This document shows, in pieces, positions 42,851 through 53,939 of a DNA stretch of 64,000 nt. The position numbers were made by a program, and so were the translations under genes. The notes below the pieces were generated by a model. The model was not told the origin of the DNA and searched no databases. It saw nothing but the letters and a program-made list of their open reading frames with translations. Positions within the stretch are counted from its first letter, which is position 1. The number at the start of each line of letters is the position of its first letter. Source of the DNA: Ancistrus triradiatus (lineage: Eukaryota > Chordata > Actinopteri > Siluriformes > Loricariidae); assembly GCA_025084515.1 (NCBI GenBank), contig JAJAGP010000558.1:290078-354077 (forward strand), read 5' to 3'.

Positions 42851-45800
42851 GGGTTTAGTCTAGGTGGCTGCAAAAGGAAAGTCCATGAAATCAGATTCAC
42901 TCAAATTGTTATGCTGGTTATATGATTTGTAATAAAAACATTTATTGAGTCTTGTCTCAGGCATGCGAGTGAAAGTCTGAGCCAGGTCTTGAGTGTCTGG
43001 TAGTGCAAGGCTGGGTGAAATCTTGAGTTTCAGGCATGTGAATCTAAGATGAGACTCTAGTGCGTGACTGGAGGTTTTATTTATCCAGTTCACCTTCCAT
43101 ATACATACATTTCATACATACAGTATACAGTAACTGACTTTAGCCTATGACACTTTAAATAATTTATAAGCCAGCCACTCTCTTGTTTGAGGAAATACAA
43201 ACAGGACCACCAATGACCATGTGTTGACTGTTCCCAACATATCAGAGACACTGAAAAGGCAGTGTGTGGCACTGGTATGAATGTATCAGGTAGCCTACAG
43301 CAATACAGAAGTTTATAATTCATAAAATTAACACCGATATCCAGCAAACAGTGTCAATTGGTCAGAAGCTAATCATTAGGAAGTACTAGCGCATCAGCAA
43401 CCCAAACTGTAGAATACAGTCATTAACTCTACACCTGCATGCTGTAGCAACAAGGCATAAGGTCTTGTAACGTGGCCAGTGAGTGTACATTTGGTCAGGG
43501 GTAGTTCTATATCTGTGTTTTTTTATATAAAAGTACCTATAAAATGCTACTATGGTAAGTGTGACTTCTGTAAGCTATTGCTAACTAAAACTATATCGTA
43601 AGGTTTGTTGTACGGCTCTGTACTGACCTCTGCTGTCGCTTCACTATAATGCCACCATATGCAGTTGTATTTGGGCTAGGCTTCTGATGATGGGCTGAGT
43701 GCATTAAAAGTTCACTCCTCTTGACTGGGTGTAATAACATCAGACCTCCAACATACTTTTTTGGTGAATGACACGATCTTTGTTGAAACCAAGTGAATCT
43801 TGCTTGCTTTTTTATTATTACTGCTACTATGCACACTTTACGTAATAGATCACGTGCATAGCTACACTACAGGGCACAGAATGGGCCGAACTTAAAATCG
43901 CAAAAAAAAGCTTCTAATGGTCTTAACAAAAATAATTGGTAATATTAACAAGAACTACCACCATTTGATTGTTACTGCTCATTACTGTTGATGGTAAGAA
44001 GCTTGAAACAGGGAAATGTCTGGGTGTTCAAAATCTTAAATAATATATTCGGTCGTGTTTTTTTTCTTACAAGCTTGGTTGTTAGTTGGTAATCTGTCAC
44101 AGTCCATCAGGCTCAGTTTTTAGCCAGATTTGAACCCTATAATATTTGGTCTCATATTAAACCTGGCAGTGGTGAACGAAGTACACAAACCGTGTCCTTG
44201 AGTTAATGTAGAAATACCCAAGGTAAAATATTACTCCAGTGAAACTAGAAGTCCTCCCTTTAGAGCTACAAAAGTATTTACCTTCATAGGTTCTTAATTA
44301 TCAAACATTTACTTAGTTACTGTCCAACAACGTTAACTGGGAACCATTTTTCAACTACTCATCATGTTTGATGCCATAACCATTCAGTGGAACAACACTG
44401 ATTATGCATTTCTAGTTTTGGCCCATTTTTTGCTCAGGGTTGTTTAATTACTCTTCATTAAAATAAGCTATTGTCATACTAGTAGACAAAAAGTCCACAG
44501 CTAATAACACACAGCAATGGTATTTTGTAACGCTGCTCTGTGACAATGTTAGTTGTTAAAAGTGTTTTATATATATAAATATATCTTGAACTTACTTCAT
44601 GTTTTTACAGAACACAACTATTCACAGTTCAAGCTTGTATTTAACAACAGGTAAAACCTCCATGGTGCGCCACATTGAGAAGGACGTTTAGACCATTCTA
44701 GTGTTTCTTGAACAGTTCTCTGTAGGTCACACCAGACGTTCTCAGTAGGTTAACACTAGACATGGAAAAAATATTTGTCTAAACCCTGTTGTTCATTTAC
44801 TCATGTGTTGTTTGGATCATTTGTAGGTAGGATTATCCACCTTTAAGCTTCAGGTATCTGAATTCTACCCTGAAACACTTCTGTAAATGATAAAATCAAA
44901 TTAATTTATTCCCATGATGACTGCATAATGTGTCCAAGGTGACAAAACAGTCTCAATCCATGATATTCCCTCTGCAATGCTGAAAAGGTTTTGGTGATGA
45001 CGTGCAGTCCATTTTCATCTCCAAAACAAACCATTATGCATTGCTGCCAAAAAAGTCCTAGTAAACAATCTATACACATGCGATTGTTTTAACACTATAA
45101 GGAAAGCCCAGCTTCCCTGATAATTAAAAAAATCAGCAATGCAATGTTTACCAAAGTTGTTCAATCCTCTTGGTGGAATTCAACATTTTATCAAATGAAA
45201 TTAATCAAATATCTCTCTGTAGTACATCATTAAAACTCCTTCCAGTGAACCGTGCAGCAAAGTGAAGTTCCAGACACCTCAATGAATTAATAGACACACA
45301 ATGAAGCCCGCTTGTCTCTGTTTGTGTACTGTGCATCAAACATATGGTTTGAGCTATCCCCAAACTCTCAAGCTTCACTCGCAGTGAATGGAGTGGTGGG
45401 CAGATCCATTTGGACAGAAGATAATATCCTTTGTTGGACAGGACTGCTTTTCAATTTGACCTTGGATGGATGCACAGCTTCTCTATGATGATTGGGCTGA
45501 CCTCTCAATTAGGAATTAGCATTTCTTTATTGTTCACTGTAACATGTACAACGAAAATTAGTACAATCACAAAATGTGCAACGTGCAACAAAAAGCTAAT
45601 AATAATAATCAGAAGAAGAACACATTACAACACACACAGAGATAACTCTACATTCTGCAAAAGTCAACATTTTATATAGTGGCATTTAGAACTCGTACGG
45701 CTGTGGGATTGAAACAGTTTTTGAGTCGGTTTGTCCTTGTTCTTATGACTCTGTACATATGCCTGATGGTAGCAGTTCAAACAGAGACTGACCGGGGTGA

Positions 45801-46421
45801 GATGTGTCCTTTATAATGTTATGGGCTCTTTGAAAGCAGAATGCAAAGGGAGAGAACCTTGTAAGCAAATGTCAATCAGGAACACCTTTGCATTAGGCAA
45901 TACAACTAACTGCAGCTCAACTGGAACAATATAGGTCATGCCCTGCCATGACTGGAGACTTAAAGAAGATACATACTTCCCATTATTAAAACCCACGAGC
46001 AGCCACTGCATCCATGGAACGTCAAGACATGGTTCATATAGGACAAGGCTCATGTCAGGGTTTCTCACTGTCAATGTTTTATGGCAGCTAAATGCAGTTG
46101 TATTTGATTATTCTCCAATAGTACCTGATAACTGTAGGAAGCTGTGTTGGTAAAGATTGATTATTTGCTTAAGGCATGACAAATATTTACAAGCTGTTAA
46201 TAACGTTATTAACCTTTGTGAATGCTCTAAAATTAGAACAAATAACTCTGAGTCAACCTTGTGCCTTAGAACTTGATTACTTCTAGAAGTCTGTAATTAG
46301 AAATGCTTAATTTGTTTAATCATTTTCTCTACCTGTTTATATCTAACATTTTTTCTACACATCAAACGAGACATTCACTGCACTGTATTACCTGTAGTGC
46401 CTTATAACTGTAATCAATCTA
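42851..46421. other. Intergenic, no gene recognised
   Basis: A 3.6-kb AT-rich stretch. At 45510-45840 a block with CAACGAAAATTAGTACAATC and CTGATGGTAGCAGTTCAAAC resembles a dispersed fish repeat, possibly a retrotransposon 3' end, but I cannot classify it. Near 43470-43490 GTGGCCAGTGAGTGTA is like a Tc1-B terminus. No coding motif was found. Confidence 0.4.
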
Positions 46422-47286
46422 CAGTGGGGCAAAAAAGTATTTAGTCAGCCACTGATTGTGCAAGTTCTCCTACTTAGAAAGATGAGAGATCTGTAATTTT
46501 CATCACTGCAACTATGAGAGACAAAATGAGAAAAAAAAATCCAGGAAATCTCATTGTAGGATTTTTAATTAATTTAATTGTAAATTATGGTGGAAAATAA
46601 GTATTTGGTCAATAACAAAAGTTCAACTCAGTACTTTGTAACATAACCTTTGTTGGCAATGACAGAGGTCAAACGTTTCCTCTAAGTCTTCACAGGTTTG
46701 CACACACGGTAGCAGGTATTTTGGCCCATTCCTCCATGCAGATCTCCTCTAGAGCAGTGATGTTTTGGGGCTGTCACTGGGCAACACGGACTTTCACTCC
46801 CTCCACACATTTTCTATGCGGGTTGAGGTCTGGAGACTGGCTAGGCCACTCCAGGACCTGAAATGCTTTTTACGGAGCACTCCTTCATTGCTCCAGCGGC
46901 GTGTTTGGGATCATTGTCATCTGGAAGACCCAGCCACATTCCATCTTCAATGCTCTCACTGATGGAAGGAGGTTTTGGCTTAAAATCTCACGATTCATGG
47001 CCCCGTTCATTCTTCCCTTAACACGGATCAGTCGTCCTGTCCCCTTTGCAGAAAAACAGCCCCAAAGCATGATGTTTCCACCCCTATGCTTCACAGAAGG
47101 TATGGTGTTCTTGGAATGCAACTCAGCATTCTTCTTCCTCCAAACATGACGAGTTGAGTTTTTACCAAAAACTTCTATTTTAGTTTCATCTAACCACATG
47201 ATATTCTCCCAATCCTCTTCTGGATCATCCATATGCTCTCTGGCAAACGTCAGACGGGCCTGGACATGTACTGGCTTAAGCATACG
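46422..47286 (-). mobile_element. Tc1-C transposon, truncated copy
   Basis: The left end after TA is CAGTGGGGCAAAAAAGTATT, as in 12002-13112. The right half is missing; the sequence breaks near 47286 into an unrelated foldback. The minus-strand transposase is partly open. Confidence 0.85.
46885..47280 (-). pseudogene. Tc1-C transposase fragment, longest open piece
   Basis: It reads LKPVHVQARLTFAREHMDDP then EEDWENIMWLDETKIEVFG with the first catalytic aspartate, then HRGGNIMLWGCFSAKGTGRL, then FQMTMIPNT where QQDNDPKH would be expected; a frameshift destroys the second-aspartate block. It starts inside the neighbouring foldback, so the true N-terminus is missing. Confidence 0.8.
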
Positions 47287-47520
47287 ACCGACTGTCATAT
47301 GCTCCCCAGATCATCATAACATCAGTTGGGGCAGCGTGTCATTCCATAACAAAGACAGGATTGAAGTGTTCGCCACAAGACCTTCAAACTCTGCCAACTG
47401 ATGGTATGATGACCTGGGGAGCATCCGACTGTCGGTCACCCAAATAGTGATATGAGGGACACCAATAGCTCAGCGATATGTGTTGCCTCTTATGGCAGGG
47501 CTTCCAGCTGGAAACTGACT
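47287..47520 (+). mobile_element. Foldback transposon fragment
   Basis: A 43-nt arm (47287-47329) is inverted at 47394-47436 with 38 of 43 positions pairing, around a 64-nt loop. The core is GCTCCCCAGATCATCATAAC. After the second arm, GACTGTCGGTCACCCAAATA, then GGGACACCAATAGCTCAGCG and ATGGCAGGGCTTCCAGCTGG, resemble another mariner-like transposase gene common in fish. It interrupts the Tc1-C copy. Confidence 0.65.
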
Positions 47521-47589
47521 TTTTAAATGTTAAAATGTAAAACGTCTTAAATGTTAAAAGATATGAAACACGTGAAAAAGGTTACAACA

Positions 47590-47806
47590 TTAACGTTAAA
47601 ACATTACAACATTGCCTGGTCTAATGAGTCTCGATTTCTCCTGTGAGATTCAGAATTTGGCGTAAACAACATGAAAGCATGGACCCATCCTGCCTGGCAT
47701 CAACGGTTGAGGCTGCTGCTGGTGTAATGGTGTGAGGGAGATTTTCTTGGCACACTCTGAGCTCCTTATTACCACGCGTACCTAATAAAGTGCTTGGTGA
47801 GTATAT
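47590..47806 (+). mobile_element. Tc1-B 3' fragment, plus orientation
   Basis: GTCTAATGAGTCTCGATTTC, then ATGAAAGCATGGACCCATCC, then a jump to the terminal repeat CTAATAAAGTGCTTGGTGAG. The transposase C-terminal third is deleted. Confidence 0.75.
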
Positions 47807-47814
47807 ACACAACA

Positions 47815-48260
47815 AGTGGGCGCCAAAAGACCTATAGAGACCTGCAGCAGGATAATGGGCCAAAACACAACACAAAGCTTTGCAACAACTCCTTGAAGAT
47901 GATCAGGGAATCAAGGAGTGCTGACTGTCCTGGACTTTCTTTCATCGTCACCTGTCCTAAATCCCATCAAGCATATATGGGTGCACTTGAAGATGGAGAA
48001 AGGGCAGTCTCTAACATCACAAAATGCTCTTAGGGATATTTTGAAATCATGTTGGTATCGAGTCACCGTGCCAGCTCGAGTTCATTCTGTCATTACAGAA
48101 AAAGGGTAACATAGGAAATGCTAAGAAATTCAGTATTTTCACTCAATTTTACATTGATATTAAACAGGTATGTATAAGTGATCATTTGTTGATTATTAGT
48201 AGTATATTAACCCAAAACATGAATTTGCCATGTCAGGACATTCTGGAAAAGTGTTTTCTT
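47815..48260 (+). mobile_element. Tc1-F-like transposase 3' relic
   Basis: Plus-strand text QQDNGPKHNTKLCNNSLK (47842-47900) is the second-aspartate block. SPVLNPIKHIWVHLKMEK (47947-48000) is the third acidic block, with lysine where the catalytic glutamate is expected. The two blocks are in different frames. It shares AACATCACAAAATGCTCT with the copy at 51432-52355. Confidence 0.72.
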
Positions 48261-49228
48261 TACCATTTTCTAACGTGATAAATACACTTATAGCAGCATT
48301 AAGCCATTATTAGCAATTGGCTATGATTGCGATAGAAAATTTAAAGAGCACTCCAACGTATCTGGCACATTTGCTTGTGTTTGTGTGTGCACATATTTAG
48401 TCCATCTGCCTTTTCTTGTTCATGCCTGCTTGTATGAATTGTTTGTGCTATCACACTCCCCCACTGGGAGCAGGTTGTACTGGTAACATAACAATCAAGT
48501 AACACTCCACCTTTCTCCAGAAGGAGATAGGAGTCCTCATCTCGGTCCCGCACTAAATTTCACTTCTCAGAAAATAGCCGCTACACACCAGCAAGCCTTT
48601 CATCAAGTGCCTTCACTCCTTTTCATCACACAAAAGGACACTGAAATGTGCCAGAAAAAGCCCTCCTTTAATGTAAATTATACTTTGGCGTGCACTGTGT
48701 AAAGGATTACTGATTTAAGAGTTTCAGATGAGCTGCCAAGACAAGGTAGCTGAGCGGTGGGAATGAGATTCGGGCCATCTGTTTGCTGCTGGCAGGAATG
48801 ATGGGGGTATTATGTGTGCAGAGGGTCCATTAAGCATGCATTTTCTAAGTTACAAAGGAAAAGGGTGGTGCGCTCTGGTCCTTTTGGAGCTGCTGAGCCT
48901 GTCTCTTAACTGCACTTGTAGACATTATTGTCTCTGTGATTATAGGCACTCTCATGAATTGGCTCTGACTCACCTCTGCCTCCTCCCCCTCCAATCATCT
49001 CCTGCGTACCTCATCTTTTCCTGACAACACTCACTCTAGAATTTCCTTCTTCTCTTTCATTCCCCATTGTTCATTCAGCTCAACGTGCTGCAATGATACA
49101 ATAAGCCAGTCGTTTTTGACACGGTATCTTGGAGCAACAGTTTCATGAGTGTGAAACAGAACAAAAACAGCTGACCGTGATCATTTTAGCATAGTACAAA
49201 AAGGTTGGGCTGCAGTCTTTCCATATAC
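48261..49228. other. Low-repeat intergenic stretch, function unknown
   Basis: This stretch holds no transposon end or SINE that I can recognise, unlike its surroundings. It might hold conserved noncoding sequence between eno1 and rere; that is a guess from the lack of repeats only. Confidence 0.3.
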
Positions 49229-49407
49229 ATTTATTCATTTAGCAGACACTCTTATCCAGAGTGACTTACAACTGATACAGTTTCACAATGCTTGGAATTA
49301 TGTGTTAAGACCCTTACTCAACAACCCAACAGTGGCAGAGGTGGGATTTGAACCCTAAACCTACCGGTCTAAAGTCCAGTACCTTAACCATGTGGCCACC
49401 ACAGTCC
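49229..49407 (-). repeat. SINE-B copy, inverted
   Basis: It contains the inverse tail TTTAGCAGACACTCTTATCC, the middle AACAACCCAACAGTGGCAGA and the inverse B-box GGGATTTGAACCC. It is followed by an A-run at 49409-49421. Confidence 0.85.
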
Positions 49408-49421
49408 CAAAAAAAAAAAAA

Positions 49422-50079
49422 TCTAAAAATATAACCACTAAATGAAAATGTAAATGTAATCATTTCACCACAGCACAGAAAGGTTTGGCTGCAGTCATCA
49501 GGCCTGGGATGTCACCAGGCAGTGTAGCCATTTATCACGCTTCTTTGTGGATCATGCTTACATATGTAAATCGTCAAAACCCTCTCTGGACTAATCTTTT
49601 TCCAGGTTTTACTGGTAAACCCTGAAAAATATGATCTACATATCAAAACCAGGTAGCCAGTCTCAGGTTTAATGAGACTCCTACATTATTTGTCAATTAT
49701 TTCAATCTTTTCTAATCCTGAATAGTAATAATGGCCACTTAGACACACCTTGTCCTCGTAACGGCTTTATCATCTGCTTTTGTGTCAACAGCACTGATGC
49801 ACAACAGCACAGAAAATTGAAAAAGCACCTGGTTTTAGTCCAGGCAGGAATCTGTACTAGGCATCTATGCGCAAAATGCGTAATGACAACCCAGATTAAA
49901 TGCACGCGGACAAAAAATGATAAAGAAAGAATAAAAAATAATCACTGTTGTATGGTATTGTGTTAGGAAGCGCACCGGGGGGTTAAGTGCAGCATGCAAG
50001 GCTCTGTGGTAATGGCTCAGCCTGATCATTCACTTGTGAATAAATCCACTGGGACCTGAATTGCTTTTCAGAGCTGGGA

Positions 50080-50146
<67 letters not shown>

Positions 50147-50497
50147 GAAGAAAGCCACAATGTAAACCAATCATTCTCTCCTGCAGGGGGCCATACACTG
50201 AACACACTTGCAGGCACATTTGAGCCCCAGAGCCTGAAAGCATTTATTAAAGATAATGGAGTGAGTTTGTGGCCGGGGCTCGTGGTTTACGAGTGTTGTG
50301 TTCACAGGGTCACCTTCCTCATGCACGGCTAGCATGACACCAGAGCTGCTCACCACTGCCGAGTCTGCTGTGTGAGGAATCCATTAAGCATTTATCAGTA
50401 TCTTAATTTTGACAGTAGTGTTTTGTATGTGTTAGGGCTGTGTGATGAGTCACAATTACATTAGTATCAGCGTGAGGTCTAGTTCACTAGTACAGTA
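49422..50497. other. Intergenic with a CA microsatellite
   Basis: No gene recognised. Apart from the CA repeat at 50084-50142, the part 50150-50450 is repeat-poor. Confidence 0.35.
50084..50142. repeat. (CA)n microsatellite
   Basis: About 59 bp of CA units with a single AA interruption near 50114. Confidence 0.97.
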
Positions 50498-51377
50498 CAG
50501 TGGTACCTCGGCTTTTTCTCGAGAATTATTCGGCATTGCGAGCACCAAAAATGACGAATACCCAGCAGATTTATTCCCATAAGGAATACATTTACATTTA
50601 CAGCATTTAGCAGACGCCTTTATCCAGAGCGACTTACAAGTTATACAAGCTTACAATCCAAGCAATTGTGGGTTAAGGGCCTTGCTCAAGGACCCAACAG
50701 TGGCAGCTTGGCAGAGGTGGGATTTGAACCCTGGACCTTCTGGTCCATAGTCCCGTATCTTACCCACTAGGCTACCACAGTCCCACAGGAATAATGTCAA
50801 TTAAATTAATATATTCCAGACCACCAGAAAATACATACTGGATACTATGATAAGTAAGTTAATGTTTAAAACACTTTAAACATTAACCTACAGTTGGCCA
50901 AAGTCATTAACACAAAGCTTATTTTATAATTAAGTGTTGAAAAATCTCATTTAGTGAGTTTAGTGAGTAATAGCTTGAGAGTGAAAAGTAAAAGCACTTA
51001 CTCTATTGGTGAACTCACCAATCTTAGCCAGCATAGCTGCTAAGATAACTGTAGCCCGTGTTTCCTTTCAGTTTCCTTTTGGTTGGTTCTTATAACTAAC
51101 CTTTTTAGGACCCATGTAGACTTACTTGCACTGAGAATGTACTGTATATGTAAAAATAAAAAAAACCACAATAAATAGCACAGATCTTCACTGAGGAAGG
51201 ACTATTGTGAATCTGAATCACTGAGCACTGAATCATGAACCGCGAGTCATGAATTGTGAATTGACTCAAGCAAGTTTAAGCAAACGGCGAGAACCAAGAT
51301 GGTTTTAGTAGAGGTGTTCCATGCCTTTTACAGTATATACTGTACAGATTTTTCTAGTCAAAATCAAGGTACCACTG
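50498..51377. mobile_element. MITE family with CAGTGGTACCTCGG ends, copy 3, interrupted
   Basis: It is flanked by TA. The left end CAGTGGTACCTCGGCTTTTT is mirrored by AAGGTACCACTG at the right. A SINE-B copy is inserted at 50589-50786. The interior carries the inverse of blocks seen in copies 1 and 2 (AACCTACAGTTGGCCAAAGT). Confidence 0.83.
50589..50786 (-). repeat. SINE-B nested in a MITE, with target duplication
   Basis: The SINE is in reverse orientation and flanked by AGGAATA at 50582-50588 and again at 50787-50793, a retroposition target-site duplication. Its insertion is therefore younger than the MITE. Confidence 0.85.
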
Positions 51378-51431
51378 TACTGTGACTAGATTCAGGATTA
51401 GAACACAGTATACAAAAACAATACACAAATA

Positions 51432-52355
51432 CAGTGGGGGCCAAAAGTCTTGAAGCTATTAGGGAAAAGTTTCTGCTTAGCTTTTTTCATGACTTTAAAA
51501 CAATGTATTTCATCACACAATTAGCATAATCATTTGAGGGGATCTAACTGTCATGGACTTTCCTCCACAGTCACCTGACCGAACTCCCATTGGGCATTTA
51601 TGGGGGCACTTGGACAGAGCAAGTCAAGCATTCAGTAACATCACAAAATGCTCTCTGGAATATTGTGAAATCATGTTGGGATAACATGGATGAAGAGATG
51701 ATTGTGGAGCTCATGCCAGCTTGAGTGCATGCTGATGTTTCTGAAATGGGGGAACATGCCAAATACAGGAATGTGCAATTTAAGGTCCATCCAATCAACA
51801 TCCATACACTTTAACAGCTGAGGTCTGAAATGATAATAGGAAATAAAAATCTGTCTTACAAATATCGTATTCATGTTTGAATGACAGACAACTAGTATGA
51901 GCGAACATTTGCGACACCTACTAACAAAAAAAGGAAACATAGCATTCCACTCTTGTTTTCCTGTTCCGTTTTTAAGTGTTAAATTTTATTTAAAAGATAC
52001 AAAGATAAGAATTACTGTGTTGTATTGTATGGTACTGTACTAAATGTTTTCATATTGTGCTTTATTAATATTATTGTTTAAAATAAAACACTATGTGCAA
52101 AGTATCTAAACTACTCTATGACATGGTAATGTCCCATCAACGTCCATTTTGGTCAACGTTTCACAGAACGCAATGCAGATGGTAAGTGGTGCATACTTGT
52201 ACCAATAAATGCTGAAATCCATGTATTTTTTTATATATTTCACTTCATAATTTGAATTATACTGTATCACCAATTATGAGATCTGTAATGAAAAACATTG
52301 TTTTAATCCAAGAAAATGCTACATAGAAACATTTTTACTAGACTTTTAGCCACTG
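51432..52355 (+). mobile_element. Tc1-F transposon, internally deleted
   Basis: It is flanked by TA. The left end CAGTGGGGGCCAAAAGTCTT is mirrored by AGACTTTTAGCCACTG at the right. About 924 bp remain, with the plus-strand C-terminal transposase region at 51545-51730 (CATTGGGCATTTATGGGGGC, AACATCACAAAATGCTCTCT). The N-terminal coding half is deleted. Confidence 0.82.
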
Positions 52356-52904
52356 TATTTTATTTCTCTGAAGTTCCAGAAAAGGAAAGGGCATACATTT
52401 AAAACTGAAACAAAACATGACATCATTTAGGAACATAAAGTAAACAGGGAGGGAGAATGAATAATCCATCAATCAACTAAGGGAAAGGTTCCAGAATGCT
52501 GCAACACAAAAGCATTGACCTAACCATCTGGAGACTGCAGGTTCCAACCCCTGACAATGCCATAGCCAACTAAGAATGGGAGTCTTAGAGAGGATACAGA
52601 GCTCTGATGAGTTACATTTAGTAATTCCTAGTCACAAATTTTCATGTTTAAAAAGGATGCTGAAGATTCCCATGTTCTTAGATCATGGTTCAAATTCTAT
52701 AAACACCCATATTAGGACTGGTAGCTGCCTTTCTTACGTAGACGTTCTTAAAACAGTTTTTTGCGCAACATTTACAGGCAAGGCAGCCCTGTATGGGATG
52801 ATACATGATACAAAAAATATGGTTTTAGTAGTGGTGTTCATGACTTTTTTCCTCCAAACATATATACAATATTCTTTTCACACATTAAGCCTGCTTTTTA
52901 ATGT

Positions 52905-53100
52905 TCATGGTTGCAGTGGCTCCAGAAGAACACAGGGTGCAGTTGTAAGCATGCCCTGGACAGAACACCAGTACATCGCACAGATTAGTAGGGTCGTTTT
53001 TGCAGCACCTCCCACAGGGCCTGCAAGTGACAGCTGACATGGCCGGAAGGCACTGCCTCGACTCAAATCTTGGTCCCAGCAGTGGTGAATCAGCATATTA
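52905..53100 (-). repeat. SINE-A-like copy, inverted
   Basis: The minus strand shows a B-box-like GATTTGAGTCG near 53058-53070 and a body ending GATGTACTGGTGTTCTGTCC, similar to the SINE-A body. The copy is diverged. Confidence 0.55.
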
Positions 53101-53194
53101 GATCACTCATCCACCTAAGCAGACTTCCAAACATATTATTATACATTTCTGTTTAAAGGTTTGTTTGTCTCATTTGTCAACATAACATGGTGCA

Positions 53195-53480
53195 TGAACA
53201 CAAGTTTGTTCAATGTCGTCCTTATGGTGGACACGTGAAATATACATTTTGAAGAGCAGTGGCTTTCCTTGCAACCCCGCCAAGCACAGTGTTCTCCTTA
53301 TCCTGAACATCTGAACATTAGCCAATGTGAGAGAGGTCTTTAATTACTTAGAAGTTACCCTGGGCGACCTCTTGGATCTTTGTTGGTTGATCACTCCTAT
53401 GGAAGGTATCAAAGGTCTTGAATTTTCTACATTTGGACACACTCTGTCTGACCTTAGTTTTATGGAGTTCCTGATTCCAT
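53195..53480 (-). mobile_element. Tc1-A fragment, minus orientation
   Basis: Blocks GAGCAGTGGCTTTCCTTGCA, AACATTAGCCAATGTGAGAG and CTTAGAAGTTACCCTGGG correspond in order to 14530-14670 of the Tc1-A copy. No ends remain. Confidence 0.75.
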
Positions 53481-53939
53481 GTTCCTGATTCCCAGTTTAC
53501 TGACTGACAGCTGTTATGAATTTTGGCCCCTTTGAGAGGTCAACCAATCACCATAAGAAAAAATAAATGCAGTGATTTTATTTCTCTTCAAATTGCACCC
53601 ACCTCCAGTCCCTGCCAGTAAAGCCTATGCATCTGGGCGTTGCTCAAACTAATACGTCGTATCTTTTTAACAAATACGAAATTGTGCCATAAACACTCAG
53701 AGATGAACTGGCTTTGTTGTGTGTCTAGGGTTTCAAGGCAGATTTAGCATGTAGGCTGCACTGTTCACTAGAAGGAGTTTGAGTTTCATGAATGAATAGT
53801 GTGATATTCATATTCAATAAATATTGAATTCCACCTAAATTAATGAATAGTGTAGACACTTTAGTAAACATTTCATTAGGCCATTTTAATTACATTGAAG
53901 AGGAAGCCAGACCTCCCATAAAAGAAAATGGCTGTGGCA
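53481..53939. other. Intergenic flank of the tandem array
   Basis: Nothing recognised. Confidence 0.35.

Noticed and set aside
52576..53037. 153-codon plus-strand frame
   Set aside because: No recognisable domain; its end runs into a SINE-A-like repeat and codon use looks random.
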